Assembly: GCA_015499985.1 (NCBI GenBank)
Contig: JAAAUF010001029.1
Coordinates: forward strand, 1 to 13,769
Direction: 5' to 3'
Length of the DNA stretch: 13,769 nt
Source: Haplosporangium gracile
Lineage: Eukaryota > Mortierellomycota > Mortierellomycetes > Mortierellales > Mortierellaceae
The notes under the pieces were generated by a model. It had not been told where the DNA came from. It did no database searches and worked only from the letters and a program-made list of their open reading frames with translations. Positions 1 to 8,226 of this stretch are shown piece by piece. How positions within the stretch are numbered: the stretch's first letter is position 1; every line of letters starts with the position of its first letter. A program made the translations under genes and the position numbers.

Positions 1-3000
1 GCAGCAACAGCAGCAACAGCAGCAACAGCAACACCCGTCGACTCCTCCCCTCTACTCGCAACACCCCAACGGACATGGCCATAACGGTCCTATCATGACT
101 CCTCCCGTCTTCACCGCCACTCCTGGTATCCTCTCACCACCCGTCAATCCTCATACCCCATCCGATCGCGTCGTCAGCCCTGGGTCGCCCGGTCACGGTG
201 GCCGGATACCACAAAGTCAGGGGGTTGAATCGGGTGCTGTTGCGGGTGGCCATCATGTCCTCCGACGTGGCCAAGAGTCCAATGATTCGTACTTTACACA
301 CCACCCTCACCCTCACAGCAACCGCCCTCCTCCTCACTCATACCCTGGTCATCCTCAGTTTCAACAGCAACAGCAACAGCAACAGCAGCAGCAGCAATAT
401 CAGCAGCAACAGCAGCAGCACCCGGGCAACCATGGACATAGACACACGTACCCTCCTCCTCCCAACCAGAGTCAACAACATGCTCCTCCTCCTTCTATTC
501 AACAACAACAGCCTCCCCTTTCTCATCCTCACCCCATTGAGCATCCGCAGTCACAGCACCACCTCCAGCAACAGCAACAGAACCACCACCATCACCAGCG
601 ACAGGCCTCGCTGACCAACCCTCTTCAACCCCCCGATCATCGTCCATCCTCGTCTCATTACTCCTCTTCTCCTTCCCTCCGTCCCCCTACCCCTTCCCAT
701 CCTCAAATGCTCAACCACCACCACCATCCCAGAGTAGACCAAGGCCATCCACAAGGTCAAACGCCAGAGCACCCCTATGCTCCTGTTCCTCCTACTTCGT
801 CCTCGTCAACTGCATCTTCTGCTCCTTCGTCTTCTTCTCATCAGCCGACCTCACGGCAGCAACAACAACAACTCTCTGGCCAACAACAGCAACCTCGACA
901 TCAACACCACGCCTCAATATCATCAACAGCCTCGTCTGACCACCTTGTAGAACATGGACCTTCAAATCGTTATCCACACTCTCGCTCAGCCCCATTTTCA
1001 CCTGTCGGTCATCCTACCACACCTACTGGACACCCAGGAAGTGGGTCCTACCATATACCTGACTCTGGTCCACATGGTTCCGCTGCACCCACAAAAGTTT
1101 CACGTCTAGAGCGGCCATCGTATGACGATCTCGGGGCTAGAGCCAGGGAAGACGAACGACTTCAAGCGAATGGCAATTTTCACCAGCAAGGGCCTCCTTT
1201 ATTGTCACGCGCACACGGTTATGTTGGACATGAACAGGCGCACGGGCAAGGTCTCCATCCTCACCAACACCAGCAGCAGCAGATGCAGCAACAGCAGGCT
1301 GGACCACCGCCAGTGACAAGAGTCTTGGCACCAGGACAAGGACACCCCGAGAGCATGGAGCGGATAGACCCACGGCAGCAACAACAAGCACTGCACTCGA
1401 ACCTACCTCAGTCGCACCATGCCCGGCAACTTTCACGGGAACAGACGCAAATGCAACCTCAAAGTCCGTTGAGTGGGTATCCGCTGCGCGAAGTAGACCA
1501 TCGCCAGGTAAGGAAGGATGGATAAGGAGGAAGCGAAGGTTTTTGTTGTTTGTTTTGATTATTCATCCACTTACTCCAATTTTGTTTTTGGTGGCGATGA
1601 GGGTGATATGGGCATGTTGTTGTATCGTATCCCAAAATGGAAATTAACTTCCAGTGTCTTAATTGTTATTGTCATTTATTATTAGGCGCAAATAATGCAG
1701 CAAAACCAAGGTGTACATCATCATCACCCGGACGAGCGACACCTTCAATATAGAGGGGAATCAGTTGCACAACCAGTAGCAGCAGCAGGATCAGTACCTG
1801 TGGAGAATGAGAGACCTCATCCAGGACAAGATCACTACCGCAGACAGGACCATCAACTGTCGTCACCACCCGAAAGGATGCCTTATGATGACATTCGACC
1901 TCCTGTTCCCTCGGACCAGCCTCAGCATCATCCTTCTCGGTCAATGCAACCCTCGCCTGGACTCCCTGTGCCTTACCAGGGAGGACCACTTCAGAGCGTA
2001 GACCCACGGTTTCAACACCACCGTCATCCTTCTGGTGCTCCTCTGCGGGAAGGTCATCCTGCACCGGAAGAGAGTCGTGGTCGTGATGCAGTGAGTTATC
2101 TATTGTTTTTTTTTCTCAGTTTGATCCCAGGCTACATTAATGGAATGAATAGTAATTCTGATCGGTAATCCCTCTCTTTCTCTCTCTCCTCCACTCATTA
2201 CTTAGACATACTCTCAGGATGAGAGACTACAGCAGTACCCTCCACAGAATCTTGCTCATCAGGATGGAGTTGATCCACGAAGGACACCAATCCCTCAGCA
2301 GCGCCCTGCCAGCGCAACGGAGAATGATCACCGAGGAATACCACACGATCCTCGCTACCTGCCGCCAGGACCACCACAGCACAACTCTGCATTTATCGGG
2401 CACGAGCGTCGTGAGTCATACTCACAACACCCACAGGAGACGTCATCAATGCAGCCTGTCCTTGTGCGCCCAGGACCTGATGAGAGGCATCCGCAGCACC
2501 TGTCACATATGCACCGCGGATCCTTGGACGCCGCTTACAACCCTGTGCGTCATCCCCAACAGGAGCCTTATTCTGTACAGCCTGCTCATTCGCAGCACGG
2601 CTCTCGAGATCCAGCGGTTGTTGGACAGCCTCCTCGCCATGTCCCTCCTCACCCTGGACATTCCCCCGAGGAACGTCGTCAGACTGCCGATGAAAGTATG
2701 CCTCTTCATCACCAGAACCTTCCACACCAACAGCAACAACCTCACCAGCATCAGCAGTCGCAATACCAGCCTCAGCAACCGCCTCAGCCTCAACACCAGC
2801 AGCCTCACCAGTATTATGCCCAGAGTCAACACCAACAAGGCTACGAGCACAAGCCAGTCCCCCAGGAACCTGAAAGTCATCACTCAGGAAGGAGTTCATT
2901 TTCATACCCGGCACCACCGCCACCTCCTTCATCGCAGACTTGGCAGGCAAGGGATGCAGAGGCCCTGGTTGAACAAGGTAGACTTATCGATCCCCGATAT

Positions 3001-6000
3001 CCCAGGCAAGACTCTGATATGCATCAAGGAGTTCACGGTAACCATGAGCAGGGGCATAGGAGTGTGATGGAGCCGATCGAACATCCTCCACCTGAGTGGA
3101 TGATACCCGGGCGCGAACCGCCATCGACCATGGCGCAACCCCCTTTCCCTCCTAACGGCCAGCCACAATCTGCTGCAGCACCGGAGTCGATTCATAACGG
3201 TTTGGTATCACCTCGAGACGCAGCCTTCAACGAGACACCTACTGGTTCCACACGGTCCCTTTCACCAGACCCAACTCAGATGAGTCGAAAGCGTGGAAGG
3301 CGGCCGAAGTCAAAGCTCGATGTCGACATTACGAGCCCTGTGCCCGTAGTGAACTCTCCAAGCACTCTTGTGCCAAGACCTGGTCCCGAGAGTGTCCCAG
3401 AACAACAGGCGCTGGCCAAAAAGCGGGCGCGAAAGCCAAAGGCAGAACCGGAAGTTTCTCAGCGGAATTTGCATATTGGAACACATGACCCATATCGACA
3501 AGTCTATGTTCATGCAGACTTTGTGATGGACAACACGAAAGAGGATCCCGCAGGCCATTATCCCGCAAGCGACGACAACCCGCTCAACTCAAGAAGCGGC
3601 CGTCGCATGGAGATGGATCATGGACAAGCGATCAACGATCACCATGAGCTGCTTGGCCAAGCTATTGCTCATCAGGACAAGCGTTATTTGGAGGATGATG
3701 CAGGGCGTCGACCTGACCCGCGGTACGAGCGCCAGCACCCGCCTTTTGATGATATGGCGAATCGCCCACCAGTAAATTTTGCGCCAGGATCTGTCGAGGA
3801 GTTTGAGCACATTCAAAGACTTCGGCAGCAGCAGGAGCAGCAGCCACCAGAACAGCACCAACAGCATCCTGAACAGCATCGACAACAGCACTCGCATCCA
3901 CAAGATTCAGGATCTCCCAAGCGGTATGAGAATGACCAAGTTCACTCTCAGAGTCTCGAATCGCGTTCTGGACATGGACCAATTGAAGCTCATGGTCAAG
4001 GCGGAGCTCAGCCACTGGAACCTACAGGAAAGGAGCCCGAGACGGTGCATCTTCTTGAGGCAGATGTGGCAAACGCTCTTGTCAACATCCAGCACGAGAA
4101 CAGATTCCAGTCACCTGATGGCGCCTCCTATCCCGAAAGTGATCCCAACAAACGCCTTCGACTCGAGTCTCCTGGCCACCCTATCGACCCACATACAGGA
4201 CACGCCCACCATCGACCTTATCCTCCGCAGGCTGATCCACATGCGGACCCAGCTCCAGTTCTAGAGCCCGTCGCTATTGCTCCTCGTGATTTGGCTCAGG
4301 TTGAGCAGGACACTGCCATCATCTTACAGAGCATGATGAACAACCGACAGGCCATGGAGCAGGGTGACCCGTCTCTTCAGCATCAAGGACAGGTACTTCA
4401 CGAGTCCCAGCACGCGAATTTTTCTAATGGCTATCCACCTCGACCGGTTTCTCCGCGGGCTCGAGCTGCGTCTCAACATAGCGATCCTCTACAGCACCAA
4501 GCCCGTCACCCTCAGCATGGTGATTATCCGCCTTATGGACACGGTCAAACATACCCACCAGGCGATCCAGCCCAACTCGATCCTCATCATGGCCCAGTGA
4601 GTGGCGCCACGCAGTCCATGCATCCATCGCAACGTGGTTCAGAGACATTTCATGAGCACGGCGGAGAACATAATGGAGTCTATCGTCCTTCTGCTTCCTA
4701 TCCTATGGGTACGTTATTTTTTCAGCGTCAAAATCTCCAGAAGTCTGTAGAAGCATTTCGCCATGAGTTCACGGTGCACTGACATCATTTTTTAAATATT
4801 TACATTGGTAATTAGACCCCGTTGAGAGAGATGCCACAGGACGACCAGGACGATCTTCCAACAACAACGCTCCATATGCTCCTGGTGCTACGCAGCAGAA
4901 CGACCAATGGCGTGCAGGATCTCCATCCCGTGGAAGAAGCGATATGGTTGAGCCTAATTACATCGGCCATTCCATGGATCAACAACATTCTCACCAACAC
5001 CATACCCAGCCCCCTCTGCAGCCCCACTTACATACTCACGCAGCTCCTCAGGGACACTTGCCTGCTGGTCGCCTCGAAAACCGTGGTCAGCCTCCTCCTT
5101 CTCACCCATATGGAGGAGATGCTACTGCTGCCCCTGCCAGTCAAGAGTTGGCCCCAGGCGCAAGCGTATCTGTAACTCCAGTCAAGACCAAGGCGCGAGG
5201 TAAAGGAAAATCTAAAGCTGGTGGGATGATGTCTCCAGAGACCACTGAACGGCCCGATGTTGTCATGTCTGAGTCAAGACCTCCTACAAATGAGCGCGAC
5301 TATGATCCTCGAACGCAGCAGCAATACCCACCATCCCAGGAGCACGGAATGCCATTCCACCCACCTCAACCCACTGGACAGGCCAAGTTGCAACCCTCAA
5401 ATACCTCGCTTCATTTTGGACAAGAAGCGAAATCTGAAACTGGAACACTTTACAAGGAAGAGTCATCTGGAGGGAAGACGGAAACGAAACCGGTAGCGTC
5501 ATCAGGAAAGCGCCTCGCGACCTCAACCGAAGGTATCAACGGACCATCTCAAACCGCAGTCAGTCAAGGAGTACCACTCCCCGAACGGCCAGCTCCTAAC
5601 AGCCTTCTCTTTGGCTCCGGCATGATCTTGGTCAAGAAACTGCATGATGCCTCTGGTTACGGTACTTCCTCGGGCTCGGAGGGTTCGACAAAATTCCCAC
5701 CGTCGCAACTCTCAATCAAAACTGGATACGACCTGGGCAAGGCAGCCGGTCCCGCCTCATCTACGTTTTCGCCATTGACGCCCCTTTCCGCAGTGGCTAC
5801 CGCCCTTGCAGTGAAGAAGAAGCGCCCCAAGCTGATCGACATCAAGGATGAGGTGATTTCTACCTCATCAGGGGCTGCACATGGCAAGAACGACCCTCTG
5901 CCCCCACCCCCACCTCCTACCAAGGGTAAGGGTGGCAACCGCGGTCGGAAGGGCCTCGTCTTGGTCGGAAGTACAGATGCGGATATTGAAAGAAGCAACC

Positions 6001-8007
6001 AGATTACCCGATCAGGAGGTCCAGCTTGGCTGATGATGGGGGCGAATGCTGCGTCGAGCTCGTCGAATGGATCATTTGGTACAGGAGCAGGATCTTCCTC
6101 GACAAGTACCTCAGCTACCGCATCTCTTGCTGCTGGTGGCCCAGCCTCTGCTACAAGCGCTTCGGGTCCCGCTGATAGCATAGGAATCCGCCGGAGGGCG
6201 CCCCTGTCGCCATCAACGCTGTTAATAGAGAATGACAAGCGCAAGCCTAAGCGGATCAAGATCGATGACAAGGATGTTCGCCAGGTTCAGCGAACTTCCT
6301 CTACTCTCACCGATGCCACCGATTCTGACAGGAAGGACAACGTCTCCAGCGCCAGAAAGTCGGTCGAGAATGACGAGGTCGATAGCAATGCTGAGGGCGC
6401 CGAGGGCGATTGCTGTTCAAATGGTATGAGTTCTCAAAGGAGACGTTTGCCAGAGGAAGACGATGAGGATTTGGGAGAGGAAGAAGTCAGCAGAGGAACC
6501 GCAGGCAACGGGACTCATGGACGCCGTCAGATCCAAAGCCAGAATCAAAGCCAAAGCCAGTCCCAAAGTCAGGAAAAAGGTGGTCAGGCTCTCAGCCAGG
6601 CCGCCGCAGGGGCCAAGTCCATGAAGCGCAAGTCGAACGCAAGCCTTGCTAGTACCCAGCTCAGCAAGAAAGCCAAGGAGAAATCCAAGGTTGTCGATTC
6701 TGATGTGGAACCATCAATGAAGACCAATGGAAAAACTGAACCTCCTCAGCCCTTGGGACGCTCGGTTGTGATGGGGATCCCACTGAAGAGAAGTCTGTCC
6801 ATCAGTGGTTCAGGAGCTGCGACGCCTTCAGGAGACACGGATGCAGAGTCTGACTTGGCCATGGAGGACGACATCAAGTGCCCGCATATCTTCGGACTCG
6901 ACTCGGAGTCTGAGCACGAAATCGAGGAGGGACCCGATGATGATGCAGGCAATGATGATGACGATGATGGCAAGAGTGCAGTGTCGACCCCCGACAAGCC
7001 CAACGGTTCGTCTGACCAGGCTGGAAGCAGCAGTAGTAGCAGCAGCAAGGTGGAAGACGCACTTGATCCTCTGGATCCCCTTCAGGTGCAAGGGCTGAAG
7101 TGGGTCAAGACACTTGGCATGTCCGAGAGAGCCTGGGTATATATTTGCTTCTTTGATGTTATTGTTATTGACTTTTGTACAGTCAGTTGTCCTGTGTCAA
7201 TCATCTAACGTTTCGTTTTTATTTAATTTGGATGGCAATAGGAGGAGACATTTAGGACGTACGAGAGAGTCAAGAGACTCAAAGAGCTCAAGAACCGTCA
7301 GCCTGTCCGGAAGCGAGACGCCATCTTGGCAGCGATCCTCTATATTGTCTGCCGCGACGAAGGATCTCCTCGTACGTTTTCAGAGATCTGTACCGCCTCG
7401 GGTGTGAGAAGAGGCGATATTGGTGCCTACTACCGATTGATGCTCAAGGTTCTCAAGCCCTCCAAGGCGTTCACTGCCAGCGCCCGTGACACCGATGCCG
7501 AAGCCTTCATGGTACACACTATTTCCTTTCACTGTTGATTCTGTTTTGAAGGAATGCTACTTTTAGGAACAGGTACTAATACTGATTTCTTATTTCTTTT
7601 GTCAATGAAAATAGACTCGCTGGTGTGAGTCCCTTTCTTTGCCACCACAGGTCCGACAGGCAGCGATCCACGTATTCAGCCTCGCCAACACACTGAACTT
7701 GACATCCGGCAAATGCCCTTCGTCCGTTGGAGCAGCAGCGATCTATCTGTGCATCTTTTCGTGGAACAACGCCCGTCGCCTAGCACGGTGCAAGCGGCAC
7801 CAGTGCCCTGGCTGTCAGGGTCTGGTTTCGACCGAGCATCCGGGCGCCGATCAGGATGAAGGGTGGATCCGGAAGGAGCAGAAAGATGTTGCGGTTGCTG
7901 TTGGCGTCGTGAGCGCGACGTTGATGGGCTGTTTCCGCAACCTGGCTCCCGAATCTGATCGGTTGGTGCCTGCTGACTTTTTGCGTGCTGCCGAAGAGGG
8001 TGTTTGA
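1..8007 (+). CDS. Giant Gln/His-rich nuclear protein with C-terminal TFIIB core (5'-partial)
   Basis: Spliced gene, open at the left edge; the first whole codon is at base 2. Exons: <1-1507, 1686-2090, 2206-4708, 4816-7136, 7242-7511, 7615-8007 (TGA stop). All joins keep frame (phases 0, 0, 1, 0, 0) and give at least 2465 residues. Numbering counts from base 2. Residues 1 to ~1500 are Gln/His/Pro-rich and presumably disordered. Two AT-hook-like motifs lie at 999-1007 and 1042-1049. Nuclear localisation candidates are KKKRPK (1805-1810) and KRKPKRIKI (1946-1954). An acidic stretch runs ~2167-2191. Residues ~2231-2457 form two cyclin-like repeats of the TFIIB family: repeat 1 has CRDEGSPRTFSEIC, the inter-repeat linker reads FMTRWCESLSLPPQVRQAA, and repeat 2 ends in LVPADF, all closely tracking TFIIB. 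The family binds TBP-DNA and recruits RNA polymerase II. I infer a nuclear, DNA-associated transcription regulator. TFIIB itself is about 345 residues, so this is not the ordinary factor. The true start lies outside the window. The domain call is strong; the role is unknown. Confidence 0.82.
2..31 (+). repeat. CAG/CAA poly-glutamine tract at the window edge
   Basis: Ten consecutive Gln codons, CAG and CAA mixed, followed by His-Pro. The tract runs off the left edge, so its full length is unknown. Confidence 0.9.
362..418 (+). repeat. Main CAG/CAA poly-glutamine tract
   Basis: Twelve Gln codons, one Tyr (TAT at 398-400), then six more Gln codons. The first half is largely a CAA-CAG hexamer repeat and the second half is CAG-rich. 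It lies in the disordered N-terminal part of the TFIIB-core protein. Confidence 0.9.
1508..1685 (+). other. Intron 1 of the TFIIB-core gene
   Basis: Donor GTAAGG, acceptor TTATTAG, 178 nt, phase 0. It joins ...DHRQ to AQIMQQNQG, which keeps the Gln-rich frame. Reading through would stop at codon 7 of the intron (TAA at 1523-1525). Confidence 0.8.
2091..2205 (+). other. Intron 2 of the TFIIB-core gene
   Basis: Donor GTGAGT, long pyrimidine tract (2170-2193), acceptor ACTTAG, phase 0. A second in-frame acceptor, CTCTCAG, lies 12 nt downstream, so residues TYSQ may be optional. Confidence 0.78.
3289..3441 (+). other. Pair of AT-hook-like basic motifs
   Basis: KRGRRPKSK (3289-3315, residues 999-1007) fits the AT-hook pattern of a GRP-like core flanked by Arg/Lys, here GRRP. 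KKRARKPK (3418-3441, residues 1042-1049) is a weaker copy 34 residues downstream. AT-hooks bind the minor groove of AT-rich DNA. Either motif could also serve as a nuclear localisation signal. They are the only strongly basic islands in this Gln/His/Pro-rich half. Confidence 0.6.
4709..4815 (+). other. Intron 3 of the TFIIB-core gene
   Basis: Donor GTACGT, acceptor AATTAG, 107 nt, phase 1. It splits an Asp codon (G|AC) and shifts reading from the frame of exon 3 to the frame used from 4818 to 7136. Confidence 0.8.
6529..6570 (+). repeat. Gln-Ser dipeptide repeat
   Basis: The coding region alternates Gln with Ser (QSQNQSQSQSQSQ), encoded mainly by a degenerate CAAAGC/CAGTCC unit. It is low complexity with no recognisable function. 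Confidence 0.75.
7092..7457 (+). other. TFIIB cyclin-like repeat 1 (interrupted by an intron)
   Basis: Residues ~2231-2317, spread over the ends of exons 4 and 5. The clearest stretch runs from DAILAAILYIVCRDEGSPRT to RLMLKVLK. Compared with TFIIB from memory, it keeps the ACLYIACRQEG.PRTFKEIC pattern and the following helix ending in LILKAL. Brf1 diverges after CRTEGTP, so TFIIB is the better match. The first helix, GLKWVKTLGMSERAW, is poorly conserved and is cut by the intron at 7137-7241. Confidence 0.85.
7137..7241 (+). other. Intron 4 of the TFIIB-core gene
   Basis: Donor GTATAT, branch-point candidate CTAAC at 7205-7209, acceptor GCAATAG, phase 0. It interrupts the start of TFIIB repeat 1. 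Confidence 0.85.
7512..7614 (+). other. Intron 5 of the TFIIB-core gene
   Basis: Donor GTACAC, branch-point candidate TACTAATAC around 7574-7582, acceptor AAAATAG, phase 0. The junction ...EAFM|TRWCESLSLPPQ recreates the inter-repeat segment of TFIIB (FMSRFCSNLCLPKQ), which confirms this acceptor over the later CAG at 7648-7650. Confidence 0.9.
7615..7980 (+). other. TFIIB cyclin-like repeat 2 with an insertion
   Basis: Residues ~2336-2457, entirely within the last exon. It matches TFIIB at LPPQVRQAAIHV (TFIIB: LPKQVQMAATHI), at GKCPSSVGAAAIYL (TFIIB: GRSPISVAAAAIYM), at QKDVAVAVGVVSATL (TFIIB: QKEIGDIAGVADVTI) and at DRLVPADF (TFIIB: DLFPTDF). Between the GAAAIYL helix and the QKDVA helix it carries roughly 25 extra residues including C2394, C2399 and C2402. 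The protein ends only eight residues after the repeat. Confidence 0.87.
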
Positions 8008-8226
8008 GAATCTGCTTGCTGTCTCTTGTGTCTTGTGAATTAAAAATATGCAAAAAAAGTAATATTTGTACTGGCATTTACGGGGGCTGTGTGATGGAAA
8101 TGCAAAATTGAATGTGTATTATGAAACTTTTTGAAGAAAAATAAGAGAGAGTGAAGAGGAATGAAAAACAATGAAGAGGATGAGGAGGGGAAAAGCTGTA
8201 AGAGAGCAAAACGTGAACAATAATGT
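8008..8226. other. Convergent 3' intergenic spacer
   Basis: This 219-bp stretch separates the stop of the TFIIB-core gene (+) from the stop of SOF1 (-). It is AT-rich. On the + strand AATTAAAAATATG near 8038 is a plausible poly(A) element. On the - strand the sequence reads as a long pyrimidine-rich 3' UTR. No open frame here has coding character. Confidence 0.7.

Noticed and set aside
1..420. CAG/CAA repeats as a CRISPR-like or minisatellite array
   Set aside because: They are in-frame codon repeats without spacers, in a eukaryotic coding exon.
198..1436. Other open frames on both strands through the Gln/His-rich exon
   Set aside because: They are shadows of CAG/CAA and CAC repeats, reading as poly-Asn/Ser or poly-Leu, with no independent coding signs.
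95..4782. Treating the long + strand frames at 95, 1695, 2449 and 4944 as separate genes
   Set aside because: Consensus donors and acceptors join them in matching phase, the composition is continuous, and no promoter-like sequence lies between them. The internal Met codons are not needed as starts.
6882..6905. Cys-His segment (KCPHIFGLDS) as a remnant zinc ribbon
   Set aside because: Only one Cys and one His are present and no second CxxC follows; the rest is acidic and Ser-rich.
7089..8007. Assigning the C-terminal domain to Brf1 (RNA polymerase III)
   Set aside because: The sequence after CRDEG (SPRTFSEIC) and the repeat 2 pattern follow TFIIB. Brf1 has a different sequence there and a long C-terminal extension, which is absent here.
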